A DNA stretch of 64,000 bases from Enterococcus alcedinis (GTDB lineage: Bacteria; Bacillota; Bacilli; Lactobacillales; Enterococcaceae). Below the pieces are notes generated by a model. It saw nothing but the letters and a program-made list of their open reading frames with translations, was not told the DNA's origin and made no database searches. Location of the stretch: the NCBI RefSeq assembly GCF_014635985.1, contig NZ_BMDT01000008.1, positions 1 to 64,000 on the forward strand, given 5' to 3'. The position numbers and the translations under genes are program-made. Below, in pieces: positions 34,067 to 43,179 of this stretch (its first letter is position 1; every line of letters begins with the position of its first letter).

Positions 34067-35284
34067 ATGGATGTTTTTTTTCAGCAGCGTGTACGTCAGC
34101 ATCAAAAGAAAATTCAACGCTATTTACGCTATGTATTTAATGATCACTTTGCCTTAACGATGACCCTTTTAGTAGGTGGTATGGGCTTGTATTATTCCAA
34201 TGTTTTGAAGACATTACCGACACCTTTTTCAATTGGTAAATTTATTTTAATTGCTTTTTGGTTAATCACGCTACATGTTGGACGTTTTGCAAGTTTAACG
34301 CAATTGCCTGACCAAGTGTTTTTATTACCGAAAGAAAAACAAATGCGCAAATATTTAGCAAAAGCGCTCAATTACAGCCTTTATTTCCCGTTAGGCGTCC
34401 TCTTTTTAACAACTGCGATGTCGATGCCGTTAGTCGTTGTAGCGACAGGGAACGTCGATTTTTCCCAGACACTCTTGTTTATTGGGACGATTTGGGGCTT
34501 GAAATATAGTCATTTACTGATTCAACGAGTTGCTTTTTTTCAGGAAATGGCTAAACAAAAGACCATCGCTTATAGTTTTTGGTTATTGATAAGCACGGTT
34601 ATTTTGGCGTTATCATTGTGGATGACACCGATTTTATCAATGGTTTTATCGGTTTTACAGGTCCTCTTCTTTTATCAATGGTTATGGTTGAAAATGACGG
34701 CTTCCATTGATTGGGAAAAACTGCTAAATGGGGAACAAACACGTTTACGTCGTATGTATCAGTTCATTAATTTGTTTACCGATGTGCCAGAAGTTCAAGG
34801 ACAAGTGAAGCGTCGCGCGGCATTCGATGGTCTTTTTTCAAAAATTAAATATCAACAATCCAATACCGCGTTATTTTTATTTAGTCGACATTTTGTCCGT
34901 GGAACGGAGTACAGTGGTCTGTACCTACGCTTAACGTTACTTGGTAGCTTGCTGTTATATTTTGTAAATGATTTTTATTTTTCAATTGGCATAGGAAGTT
35001 TATTTCTTTATTTAATTGGTTTTCAGTTGCTACCGCTGGCTCAGCGCTTTCGTTATGTTACGACTTTTCAACTGTATCCAATCCAACAAGAACAGACGAA
35101 AACCGCATTACAGCAACTATTGACAGTCTTATTATTTGTGGCGGCTGCGCTATTTAGTGTGTCAGCGTTACTCTCTCTTGATGAATTGATTTATGGTGTC
35201 TTAGCCTCTGCTTGTTATTTTATCGTGGCAATTTTATTTACATTTGCCTATGTACCGTTACGATTAAAGATGAAAAAACGCTAA
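34067..35284 (+). CDS. ecsB: ABC transporter permease EcsB
   Basis: 405-aa membrane protein with about nine hydrophobic segments in two clusters (residues about 25-200 and 285-400). The N-terminal region VRQHQKKIQRYLRYVFNDHFALTMTLLVGG is typical of EcsB. A cytosolic part near 200-265 (WEKLLNGEQTRLRRMYQFINLFTDVPEV) contains the motif INLFTDVP that is conserved in the family. It forms the EcsAB transporter with the preceding ATPase. Confidence 0.9.
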   Translation: MDVFFQQRVRQHQKKIQRYLRYVFNDHFALTMTLLVGGMGLYYSNVLKTLPTPFSIGKFILIAFWLITLHVGRFASLTQLPDQVFLLPKEKQMRKYLAKALNYSLYFPLGVLFLTTAMSMPLVVVATGNVDFSQTLLFIGTIWGLKYSHLLIQRVAFFQEMAKQKTIAYSFWLLISTVILALSLWMTPILSMVLSVLQVLFFYQWLWLKMTASIDWEKLLNGEQTRLRRMYQFINLFTDVPEVQGQVKRRAAFDGLFSKIKYQQSNTALFLFSRHFVRGTEYSGLYLRLTLLGSLLLYFVNDFYFSIGIGSLFLYLIGFQLLPLAQRFRYVTTFQLYPIQQEQTKTALQQLLTVLLFVAAALFSVSALLSLDELIYGVLASACYFIVAILFTFAYVPLRLKMKKR

Positions 35285-35313
35285 AATTTTATTAAAAACG
35301 AACATACATGTGC

Positions 35314-35342
35314 TTGACGAAGACCGTGTAGGAAGCTAGAAT
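35314..35342 (+). promoter_or_regulatory. Promoter of ccrZ
   Basis: TTGACG (35314-35319), exactly 17 nt, TAGAAT (35337-35342), 38 nt before the ccrZ start. Confidence 0.75.
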
Positions 35343-35379
35343 GGGTATTACTGTTTAAAAATTAAGGGGGGGAATAAAG

Positions 35380-36156
35380 ATGGATCTGCGGTTAGATAGC
35401 GAATGGAAAATTCGACCGATTAAAGGAGATACAGGGAAAACGTATCTAGGATTAAAAGCCGAAGAAAAAGTCTTTATTAAACGCAATACGACCCCAATGT
35501 TAGCGGCGCTCTCAAAAGAAGGGATTACGCCAAAACTCGTTTGGACGAAGCGAACGGGAAATGGTGATGTTTTGTCTGCTCAAGAATGGCTAGAAGGCCG
35601 GATTTTATCTCCAGAAGAAATCGGAGCGCGTAATGATGTAATCGATGTGTTATATCATTTACACCATTCTTATTCATTAAAAAATATGCTCGAAAAAATG
35701 GGCGGTCAAACGTATACGCCACAAAAAATGTTGCAAGAATATATGACTGATCTACCTAAAATGCTTGAAGATAATCAATTTTTGGCACTGGTTCAAAACT
35801 ATTTAGCGAATCACATCCCTCATTTTCAAATTAAGGATAAGGCTGTGATTCACGGCGATGTCAATTGTCGTAATTGGTTGGTTTGCAATCATTATTTATA
35901 CTTAGTTGATTGGGATTCTGTCATGTTTGGCGATCCATTTGTTGATATTGGTTCGATTCTGGGACACTATGTTCCAACATCAAACTGGGGACAGTGGCTG
36001 ATTAGTTATGGTATCCATCCGGACAGTGAAACATTAGAAAAAACCTATTGGTATGCGCTACTTAGTATGTTACAAGAGATTAAGAAATACTATTCCAAAG
36101 GTCAATTTCAAAAAATGAATCAAGAAATACTACAACTAAAAAGAATCTATGTCTAA
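35380..36156 (+). CDS. ccrZ: Cell cycle regulator CcrZ (YtmP-type phosphotransferase)
   Basis: 258-aa kinase-fold protein. VIHGDVNCRNWL is the H-x-D-x-x-x-x-N catalytic loop and YLVDWDS the metal-binding Asp segment of the choline-kinase/APH fold. In streptococci CcrZ lies directly upstream of trmB, phosphorylates ribose-like substrates in vitro, and coordinates DnaA-dependent replication initiation with division; here trmB is also the next gene, which supports the assignment over an aminoglycoside phosphotransferase. The usual tight ccrZ-trmB spacing is interrupted by a two-copy 119-bp repeat. Confidence 0.87.
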   Translation: MDLRLDSEWKIRPIKGDTGKTYLGLKAEEKVFIKRNTTPMLAALSKEGITPKLVWTKRTGNGDVLSAQEWLEGRILSPEEIGARNDVIDVLYHLHHSYSLKNMLEKMGGQTYTPQKMLQEYMTDLPKMLEDNQFLALVQNYLANHIPHFQIKDKAVIHGDVNCRNWLVCNHYLYLVDWDSVMFGDPFVDIGSILGHYVPTSNWGQWLISYGIHPDSETLEKTYWYALLSMLQEIKKYYSKGQFQKMNQEILQLKRIYV

Positions 36157-36395
36157 ATCAAGGTGTAATTTAAAGCGTCTTGCTCCGAGCAACTGGAATC
36201 GAGTCGAGCAATCGGTCCTTTCGATTGAACGAATCGGTGAAGTAGCCGAGGGAGCAGCTTTTAATTGCCCGTCAAATCAAGGTGTAATTTAAAGCGTCTT
36301 GCTCCGAGCAACTGGAATCGAGTCGAGCAATCGGTCCTTTCGATTGAACGAATCGATGAAGTAGCCGAGGGAGCAGCTTTTAATTGCCCGTCAAA
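36155..36395 (+). repeat. 119-bp palindromic unit in exact tandem duplication
   Basis: Copy 1 36155-36273, copy 2 36274-36392, identical except at one position (36236 G versus 36355 A). A remnant of a third boundary (AAATCAAG) starts at 36393. Each copy is an imperfect palindrome: TTAAAGCGTCTTGCTCCGAG at the left pairs with the reverse complement of CGAGGGAGCAGCTTTTAA at the right. Ends resemble those of the larger repeat family (AAG-G-TATAA-AAGCG and GCTT-TTAT-CCGT), so it may be a subfamily. Confidence 0.93.
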
Positions 36396-36464
36396 TCAAG
36401 ATGTAATAAAAAGTAGGCGATGCGGCAGCTGTCACATCCCTCTTTTTCATGGAAAGGAAAGCTT

Positions 36465-37118
36465 ATGAGAGTTAGAAAACGTAATGGAGCAGAAGAATTA
36501 ATCGCAAACCATCCACAATATGTGGTTGATGAACCACAGAAATGGAAAGGTCGTTGGGCGGAACGTTTTGGTAATGACAATCCGATTCATATTGAAATCG
36601 GTATGGGGAAAGGTCAGTTTATTTTTGGGATGGCAAAGGCCAATCCAGAAATCAACTACATTGGTATCGATATTCAACTAAGTGTCGTTTCATACGCACT
36701 CGATAAATTGATTGCCGAAGAAGTACCGAATTTACAGTTGTTACGTGTTGATGGATCAGATTTAACCAATTATTTTGCGGACAGCGAGATTGATCAAATT
36801 TACTTGAATTTCTCAGATCCATGGCCAAAAACAAGACACGAAAAACGCCGTTTAACATACAAATCATTTTTAGCGGTGGATGAAGCGATTTTACGACCAG
36901 CTGGGGAAATTCATTTTAAGACCGACAACCAAGGGTTATTCGAATACTCGCTAGCGAGTTTTTCGCAATATGGTTTAATATTACAAAAAGTTTGGTTGGA
37001 TCTTCATAGTAGTGATTATGAAGGTAATATCATGACGGAATACGAACAAAAATTTGCGTCAAAAGGGCAACCAATTTATCGCGTAGAAGCGAAATTCCCT
37101 GATAAAACAAAAAAATAA
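36465..37118 (+). CDS. trmB: tRNA (guanine(46)-N(7))-methyltransferase
   Basis: 217 aa. The SAM-binding motif [12 protein letters not shown], followed by [15 protein letters not shown], and the catalytic segment [20 protein letters not shown] are diagnostic for TrmB, which makes m7G46 in the tRNA variable loop. ATG 36465 is preceded by AAAGGAAA; earlier in-frame starts lie in the spacer. It is the usual downstream partner of ccrZ. Confidence 0.95.
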   Translation: MRVRKRNGAEELIANHPQYVVDEPQKWKGRWAERFGNDNPIHIEIGMGKGQFIFGMAKANPEINYIGIDIQLSVVSYALDKLIAEEVPNLQLLRVDGSDLTNYFADSEIDQIYLNFSDPWPKTRHEKRRLTYKSFLAVDEAILRPAGEIHFKTDNQGLFEYSLASFSQYGLILQKVWLDLHSSDYEGNIMTEYEQKFASKGQPIYRVEAKFPDKTKK

Positions 37119-37129
37119 AAAATGGACCT

Positions 37130-37161
37130 CTCTGTTGAAAAACGGAGAGGTTTTGTTTTGT
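37130..37161 (+). terminator. trmB terminator
   Basis: CCTCTC-T-GTT with AAC-G-GAGAGG, GAAA loop, then TTTTGTTTTG. Confidence 0.85.
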
Positions 37162-37295
37162 TATTTTTAAGTGCTTCATGTAAGCGTTAACCTTCGTGAT
37201 AAAGATATATCAATAAAGTAAAAAAGAGAAAAATCTTCGAATTGGTGAAGTTGGAATAAATCTGATAATATGGAAAACAAGAGGAGGTTATTGAA

Positions 37296-38114
37296 TTGAA
37301 AGACCAGATGAAAATCAGCGAATATATTCATCCAATTGAACAGTTTGGTAAGGCCGGAAGCGTTCATACTGTTTTTCCTTATTCGTTTAACCTACAAATA
37401 GGGGAGCAATTAATCAATGTATCGAGTTATTTTGAGTACTTAGCAAGCTATGGTTTGTATTTACCAAAAGTAACTTTTGAAGCGGTTGCACCTTATGTTC
37501 GTCGAGGAGACTTTGTGAAAGTCAACGACCAGGAATTTGTTTTTTATAGTCAAAATGGTATTTATCATTTGCCTTTAATTGGTGTTGAAACACGCTCTTT
37601 AGACGTACGACAGCTTTCTTTGAGATCAGATGAGTTACTTTTATTACAAAAGGTCTTAGAAAATCAAAACCTCGAAGAAAAGTTAGGATTGTCCTTAGAT
37701 AGACGAACTCAGGAGATATTTGCAATGATGCGAAAAACGAAACCAAATTGGGCAGAGATTGTTGCTTATCTTGTTGGGCGCGGTGGCGGTGGTACGCCAA
37801 GTGGCGATGATATTTTGGTGGCATACTTGTCCTTGTTGTATGCGACAGGCCAACCACAAGCCATCACGTTAAGTCAAGCGTTGCTATCAGGGAAACTGGC
37901 GACACCAGATGTAAGTAAAGCCTATTTGCTTGCTGCAACGGATGGGTTTGTCAATTCGTTGGTCTATCAATTATTTCTTAATTTAAACAAGTTAGACGAA
38001 AGATTAACGGAGAAGAATGTGCAACAATTGATGGCAATTGGTCATTCATCGGGAAAAGATTTATCTTATGGTTTATTGTTGGGGACGCAGTTATTAAATG
38101 GATTAAATGAGTAA
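37296..38114 (+). CDS. DUF2877 (AllH-like) protein
   Basis: 272 aa. GRGGGGTPSGDD at 161-172 is the hallmark of DUF2877 proteins, the family that includes AllH/YlbF, a subunit linked to oxamate carbamoyltransferase in allantoin catabolism. The rest of the length and the C-terminal IGHSSGKDLSYGLLLG segment fit too. Its usual partners FdrA and AllG are not in this window. TTG 37296 is the start, 8 nt after GAGGAGG. It leads a set with two carriers and an amidohydrolase, suggesting breakdown of a nitrogen-rich compound (inference). Confidence 0.8.
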   Translation: MKDQMKISEYIHPIEQFGKAGSVHTVFPYSFNLQIGEQLINVSSYFEYLASYGLYLPKVTFEAVAPYVRRGDFVKVNDQEFVFYSQNGIYHLPLIGVETRSLDVRQLSLRSDELLLLQKVLENQNLEEKLGLSLDRRTQEIFAMMRKTKPNWAEIVAYLVGRGGGGTPSGDDILVAYLSLLYATGQPQAITLSQALLSGKLATPDVSKAYLLAATDGFVNSLVYQLFLNLNKLDERLTEKNVQQLMAIGHSSGKDLSYGLLLGTQLLNGLNE

Positions 38115-38245
38115 AAAAATGTTTGCTAAAGAAAAGATCGCAATTGTGTCGTTTTAATTTTCGTGTTTTGTCATTTTATATTTATTTGAACGCGCACAAG
38201 AAAGTAACGTTCTTTTTCAGACAAATAGATGGGGGTTTGGAGAAA

Positions 38246-39463
38246 ATGAAAAAGGTCTCGATGGTCACGCAAATTGTGATTGCAGTTGTATTAGGGGTAG
38301 CTTTTGGTTTATTGTTACCCAAAGTTGGAGCAGAATTAAAAATTATTGGAGATGTATTTTTACGTTTAATGCAAATGGCGATTCCGTTATTAATTTTAGG
38401 ACAAATTATTCAAGCAGTTGGTGGCATTAATCCACAAGAACTAACTAAGTTAGGTGGAAAAACGATTGCTGTATTCGGAGTATCTTCTTTACTAGCGGCC
38501 GGTTGGGGTGTTTTGATGGCGGTTGTCTTTAATCCTGGAAGAGGAGTCGATTTAGCTGGAGCGCAAGATTTAGGAATTGAAGCGCAAGAAATTTCAGCAT
38601 CAGAAACCTTTCTAAATTTTATTCCAACGAATATTTTTGATTCCTTATCACGAGGATCGATTATTCAAATTATTGTCTTTTCCTTATTTTTTGGGATTGC
38701 TTTAAATCGTTATATGCAAAGCAAACCAGATTCAAAATTATTTGAGTTGTTACTCGATTTTAACGAAGTGATTATTAACGTTATTCGTTACGTAATGATT
38801 ATCGCGCCAATTGGTATTTTCGCCTTAATTACATCAACAATCAGTAACTTAGGCTTGCAAATTATCTTGCCGTTATTGAAATATTTACTGGTTTATGGTT
38901 TAGCGTCCCTCTTATTTATGGGATTGTGGATTTTAATTTTAACCGTTTATTGCAAAATCAATCCGATTCGCTTAATCCAAAACATGAAGAGCATGACCGT
39001 GATGGCTTTAGCGACAACGTCTTCTGCGATTACGTTACCGATTGCGATGGAAGAGTCGACACAAAAACTCGGTTTAAGTGAGCGAATTACCAATTTGGTG
39101 TTACCTTTAGGAATGTCTTTAAATAGTAACGGATCAGCGATGCATATGGCGATTACCGTTATGACCATTTCACAGATGTATCAAATGGATTTTGATGTAC
39201 CTAAAATGATTACCGTCGCTGTGACTGCAACATTTGTTTCATTAGCGAATGCGGTTGTACCAGGAGCGGGACTTGTCTCACTGGCAATTATTGTACCGCA
39301 ACTCGGACTACCAATCGAAAGTATTGCAATTTTTGCTGGCGTGGAATGGTTTGTCGGAATGTTAAGAACCTTCTTAAACGTCAACTCGGATGTCTACTCA
39401 GCGATTTTAGTTGCTCGTTCTGAAAATGAAATTGACTATGAAATATTTAATCAAAAAGCGTAA
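38246..39463 (+). CDS. Dicarboxylate/amino acid:cation symporter (DAACS)
   Basis: 405 aa, eight helices plus two re-entrant loops of the GltP/DctA fold. Family signatures are ATTSSAITLPIAMEESTQKLG (hairpin 1 region) and PLGMSLNSNGSAMHMAITVM, with the ion- and substrate-binding segment ANAVVPGAGLVSLAIIVPQLG near the end. ATG 38246 follows GGAG; longer starts would add a non-conserved 41-residue leader. Substrate probably an acidic or neutral amino acid or dicarboxylate; operon context may mean a catabolite of the amidohydrolase pathway. Confidence 0.87.
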   Translation: MKKVSMVTQIVIAVVLGVAFGLLLPKVGAELKIIGDVFLRLMQMAIPLLILGQIIQAVGGINPQELTKLGGKTIAVFGVSSLLAAGWGVLMAVVFNPGRGVDLAGAQDLGIEAQEISASETFLNFIPTNIFDSLSRGSIIQIIVFSLFFGIALNRYMQSKPDSKLFELLLDFNEVIINVIRYVMIIAPIGIFALITSTISNLGLQIILPLLKYLLVYGLASLLFMGLWILILTVYCKINPIRLIQNMKSMTVMALATTSSAITLPIAMEESTQKLGLSERITNLVLPLGMSLNSNGSAMHMAITVMTISQMYQMDFDVPKMITVAVTATFVSLANAVVPGAGLVSLAIIVPQLGLPIESIAIFAGVEWFVGMLRTFLNVNSDVYSAILVARSENEIDYEIFNQKA

Positions 39464-39503
39464 TCAACCCAATCAATCTAAAATCCTAGAGGAGGCGTAT
39501 TTT

Positions 39504-40853
39504 ATGAATAAACGAAAATGGAGTCTATTAGCGCTCATAGCAATGTTACTCGTACCGATTACCGCATTTGCACAGGAGTTGAAAGAAATTGTTGCACCAA
39601 CTGGTTTCATGGCAATCTTAACCATTGTGCCGTTAGTGATTGTACTTGTTTTACTTTTCTTAAAAGTTGATATGATTATTGCTGGTGTTGTCGGTGGTGT
39701 CATCGCTATGATTATTGGGGGCATAGGAATTGCCGATGCCAATAAACAATTATTAGAAGCGATCCCAACAATGCTTGGCATCACTGTTCCGATTATTAAC
39801 TCGGCAATTGCAATGGCGGTGTTCAAATCCGGTGGTTATACCGCAGCACTAACACTTGCTAAGCGGGGAACTAAAGGAAAAGTGGAACTCGTCTCTGTCT
39901 TTATCGTCATTCTTTTAGCGGCTGCTACCTACATGTCGGGCATTGGTGGCGGAAGCGCGATGGTTATTGCACCGTTAGCCTTTGCTGCAGTGGGTGTGGT
40001 ACCAGAATTAATTGCAGCCATGTCACTAGCTGCTGCTGTTTCATTTACAACCTCTCCCGCATCATTAGAGTCAAGTATCGTGTCACAACTAGGTGGCTTT
40101 GAAGTCGCAGAGTACGTTGCAACTATGCGCCCATACTGGTTATTTTTTGTGGGGATTGCTTTGGTGCTCGCTTATTGGGGAACAAAGCGTCGTAATATTG
40201 GCTTTAAAGAAACCGAAAATGATGAATATGCTGAAATGAATAATGGTCAGTTATTCAAATTAACGTTACCGGCGATTTTCTTATTATTCGCTGTTATCTT
40301 TGGTCCATTAGTCAATCAAATGATTGGTGTGTCAGTCTTCACACCGTTGGTTTACATGGTTGTTACACTCGTATTAATCTACGGCTGTACGAAATTTAGC
40401 ATGAATCAAACGGTGGAAGCGATGATTGATGGTTCAACCTATATCTTAACGCGACTCTTTCAAGTTGGTATTTTCTTAGCATTTATTAACGTGATTGCTC
40501 AAACGGGAACCTTTGCTGTAATTGCCGGTGTCGCAAAAGAAGCACCAGCCGCAATTGTTGTTCCGGTGGCTGTTTTAACCGGTATTCTAATCGGTGTTCC
40601 AGCCGGCGCATATGTCGGATCCGTTCTAACGCTTGTCTTACCAGTAGCCATTTCACTAGGTTTCCCACCGTTAGCACTAGGATTCGTTACCATGGGTGTT
40701 GGTTTAGGTAGTCAAATGAGTTTCGTGAATATTACGATGCAAGCCTTGTCTTCAGGCTTTGATGTACCAATTTTAGATGTCGTAAAAGGCAACGTGAAAT
40801 GGATTAGCATGGCATCCGTATTGCTACTGATTATTTCACTAATTATGGGATAA
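39504..40853 (+). CDS. Multi-spanning permease, DcuC/GntP-like (substrate unknown)
   Basis: 449 aa. After an N-terminal hydrophobic segment (LLALIAMLLVPITAFAQ) that may be a signal or first helix, about eleven more helices follow. Repeated Gly-rich helices such as YMSGIGGGSAMVIAPLAFAAVGVVPELIAAMSLAAAVSF and VPAGAYVGSVLTLVLPVAISLGF are typical of ion-transporter-superfamily carriers (DcuC, GntP, CitM). Substrate cannot be fixed. ATG 39504 is preferred, with GAGGAGG 8 nt upstream; a longer frame starts inside the previous gene. Coexpressed with the amidohydrolase 21 nt downstream. Confidence 0.75.
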   Translation: MNKRKWSLLALIAMLLVPITAFAQELKEIVAPTGFMAILTIVPLVIVLVLLFLKVDMIIAGVVGGVIAMIIGGIGIADANKQLLEAIPTMLGITVPIINSAIAMAVFKSGGYTAALTLAKRGTKGKVELVSVFIVILLAAATYMSGIGGGSAMVIAPLAFAAVGVVPELIAAMSLAAAVSFTTSPASLESSIVSQLGGFEVAEYVATMRPYWLFFVGIALVLAYWGTKRRNIGFKETENDEYAEMNNGQLFKLTLPAIFLLFAVIFGPLVNQMIGVSVFTPLVYMVVTLVLIYGCTKFSMNQTVEAMIDGSTYILTRLFQVGIFLAFINVIAQTGTFAVIAGVAKEAPAAIVVPVAVLTGILIGVPAGAYVGSVLTLVLPVAISLGFPPLALGFVTMGVGLGSQMSFVNITMQALSSGFDVPILDVVKGNVKWISMASVLLLIISLIMG

Positions 40854-40874
40854 GAAAGAGGAGGAAATAAATCA

Positions 40875-42095
40875 ATGGATATTTTAATTAAAAATGCACG
40901 CTTAACAGATGAGGCACCGTTAACGGATATTGCGATTAACGAAGGTAAAATTGTAACGATTGCTACCGGTATTACCGACGAAGCAAAAAAAGTGATTGAT
41001 GTCGATGGACGTGTGGTGATTCCTGGTTTAGTCGAAAGCCACATTCATTTAGATAAGGCGCTGATTGCTAGTCGTAAACCGAATAAGTCAGGGACTTTAA
41101 AAGAAGCGATTGAAGTCACGGCGGAATTGAAACCAACCTTCACAAAAGAAGACATTTATGAACGTGCGAGTAAAGTCTTAAACATGATCATTCCAAACGG
41201 TGTCACAGCGATTCGTACGCATGCAGAGTTTGACCCGGCACAAGGCTTCACTGGATTTGATGTCATCATGCAATTAAAAGAGGAATACAAACACCTCGTT
41301 GATATTCAGGTGGTGGCTTTCCCACAAGAAGGCATTTTCAAAGCACCAGGAACAGAAACAATGATGTATCAAGCGATGGAAATGGGAGCGGATGTTGTTG
41401 GAGGAATTCCTTATAACGATGCGCCTGCTAACGATCATATTGATTTAATCTTTGATATCGCTAAACGTTTTGATAAAGACATCGATCTACACCAAGATTT
41501 TGCGGATGAAGCCGATCATATGAGTATTATCTACTTATGTCAAAAGACAATCGATGAAGGTTACGAAGGCCGTGTTTCTGTCGGACATTTAACCGCACTT
41601 CATGCGTTACCAGATGCAGAATTAAATCCAATCATTGCCTTAATGGCAAAAGCTAAAATCAATGTGATGGCACTACCAGCAACTGATTTACATTTAGGCG
41701 CTAGAAATGATGAATACAATGTACGCCGAGCGGTAACACCGATTCGTAAATTACGTGATGGCGGTGTCAACGTGTGTATCGCAACGAATAATATCCGTAA
41801 TGCCTTTACCCCTTACGGCAATGGCGATATTTTCCAAACAGCGATGATTGCCATTCCAGTCGCTCATTTAGGTGGAGCCGATGATTTACCAACCGTTTTA
41901 CCAATGATTACTGAAAACCCAGCAAAAGCGTTGAAATTAGAAGGTTATGGAATCGCAGAAGGCAACAAAGCCGACTTAGTCATCTTAGATACTAAAGTCG
42001 TTAATGATGCCATCATCGACATCCCAACTCGTCTATACGTGATTAAAGATGGAAAAATTACCGTAGAAACAACCAAAACAGTGAAAGTCTATTAA
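40875..42095 (+). CDS. Cytosine deaminase-like amidohydrolase
   Basis: 406-aa metal-dependent hydrolase. VIPGLVESHIHLDKAL is the metal-binding HxH of the amidohydrolase superfamily with the L-D-K-A extension typical of CodA-like deaminases. Further metal or catalytic residues lie in RTHAEFD, DLHQDFADEADH, VGHLTAL and the late Asp-containing CIATNNIRNAFTPYGNGD, in place of CodA's usual GSDNVRDPF. The altered last motif (N for D) makes plain cytosine deamination doubtful. It probably opens or deaminates a cyclic amide or ureide. Stop codon TAA begins the following repeat array. Confidence 0.82.
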   Translation: MDILIKNARLTDEAPLTDIAINEGKIVTIATGITDEAKKVIDVDGRVVIPGLVESHIHLDKALIASRKPNKSGTLKEAIEVTAELKPTFTKEDIYERASKVLNMIIPNGVTAIRTHAEFDPAQGFTGFDVIMQLKEEYKHLVDIQVVAFPQEGIFKAPGTETMMYQAMEMGADVVGGIPYNDAPANDHIDLIFDIAKRFDKDIDLHQDFADEADHMSIIYLCQKTIDEGYEGRVSVGHLTALHALPDAELNPIIALMAKAKINVMALPATDLHLGARNDEYNVRRAVTPIRKLRDGGVNVCIATNNIRNAFTPYGNGDIFQTAMIAIPVAHLGGADDLPTVLPMITENPAKALKLEGYGIAEGNKADLVILDTKVVNDAIIDIPTRLYVIKDGKITVETTKTVKVY

Positions 42096-42473
42096 GAGGC
42101 CATAATAAAGAGCGTTAGGTGCAAGAGATAAGAAGGCATTAGAAAAAATCGCTTTTTGATTTTATTCTAGTGACCACTTATCTCCGCAGCACCTGCTCTT
42201 TTTATGCCGTTTCAAATTAAGAGGCTATTTATAGAGCGTTTTGGCATGAAAGATAAGAATAACCCCGAAAAAATGGATTTTTCATTTTTATCGGGGGTTT
42301 CTTATCTCTGAGTGACAGCTATAGAAATGCTGTTTCAACAAGAGGCTATAAATGAAGCGTTTAATGACGAGTAATAAGCAAAGAATCGTTTGAAAGTGTA
42401 TTTTACTTTCAAACAATTCTGGCTTATATCCGAACATTTGCTCCCACAACACCGTTTCCAAATAGAGGCTATC
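42094..42473 (-). repeat. Tandem array of palindromic intergenic repeats, three units plus remnant
   Basis: Units at 42094-42213, 42219-42337 and 42340-42458 each start AAGAGGC and end near GTTTC; a remnant (AGAGGCTATC) starts at 42464. The unit ends are conserved but the cores differ: unit 1 pairs GCAAGAGATAAG with CTTATCTCCGC, unit 2 pairs AAGATAAG-CCCCGA with TCGGGG-CTTATCT, unit 3 is nearly the same as the reversed 8561-8676 copy. Period 121-125 bp. Confidence 0.85.
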
Positions 42474-42535
42474 AAAAAGCAACTCACAATTCTATTTGTC
42501 AAATGACATCAGAGAAATGTGAGTTGCTTTTTTTA
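42474..42535 (+). terminator. Terminator after the repeat array
   Basis: 15-bp stem AAAAAGCAACTCACA/TGTGAGTTGCTTTTT (42474-42488 with 42518-42532) and T run. It probably ends the amidohydrolase operon. The next ~155 bases are A+T-rich with no gene. Confidence 0.85.
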
Positions 42536-42690
42536 TTGTAGAAAATATTGTCACAAAAATATAATGCCAGTTGATAGTAAATGATATTTTGGGTTGATTT
42601 TATATTGTTTAGTTATTTTGTATACAATAAATTGTGTCTTAGTATTTAAAATGATATATTAAGTGAAAACGATTACTCGGGAGGATAGGT

Positions 42691-42831
42691 GTGTTTATAA
42701 TGGCAATGGCAAATTTTGCATTATTATTTAATTTGGCAGCGATACTTTTCAAGCTCTTTGCAGTCATCTTGTTTTTCAAGTATTTTCAAAAGTTGATTCG
42801 TATACTAGAAGAAATTCGAGATAAAAAATAG
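42691..42831 (+). CDS. Small membrane peptide, 46 aa
   Basis: Short ORF from GTG 42691 (GGGAGG 6 nt upstream); an internal ATG at 42700 would give 43 aa. One long hydrophobic helix (FALLFNLAAILFKLFAVILFF) is followed by a charged amphipathic tail (KLIRILEEIRDKK). Holin- or toxin-like in appearance, but unrecognised. Confidence 0.5.
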   Translation: MFIMAMANFALLFNLAAILFKLFAVILFFKYFQKLIRILEEIRDKK

Positions 42832-42915
42832 TTTGAATACCACGCAAAAAAGGCATCGTCTAATCGATCTTAGATTGAGAATTTCGACAAATACTTTCAG
42901 GAAGAAGGTTTGCTT

Positions 42916-43179
42916 ATGCTAAAAATTGTGAATGTCCTTTTAGCTATATTTATCATCTTTACTGTTTGGATGCCATACACGCGCATATTTATGACCGATA
43001 TTGGCTGGGGGACGATTGTTGTGTTTCTAGCTTCTATGGCTTTATATTACACCTCGATGGATACGTATCGTAAAGATAAATCGAAAATAAGTATTGTGAC
43101 TTTAATTATTGGACTTAGCCCTTTCATACTAATTTTCGTCGTGTTTTTGTTGGCATTTATTATTAAACCAGCACCTTAA
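42916..43179 (+). CDS. Small membrane protein, 87 aa
   Basis: Three hydrophobic segments: VNVLLAIFIIFTVWMPY, GTIVVFLASMALYYTS and VTLIIGLSPFILIFVVFLLAFII. ATG 42916 is 7 nt after AGGAAGAAGG; the frame also opens with TTG at 42910. Possibly cotranscribed with the 46-aa gene. No known family was recognised. Confidence 0.62.
   Translation: MLKIVNVLLAIFIIFTVWMPYTRIFMTDIGWGTIVVFLASMALYYTSMDTYRKDKSKISIVTLIIGLSPFILIFVVFLLAFIIKPAP

Noticed and set aside
35380-36156. Aminoglycoside phosphotransferase resistance gene
   Set aside because: Kinase fold is shared, but the trmB neighbour and sequence favour the housekeeping CcrZ/YtmP.
36265-36468. 67-codon frame within the 119-bp tandem repeat
   Set aside because: Formed by the repeat; no ribosome binding site, and the repeat is a palindrome.
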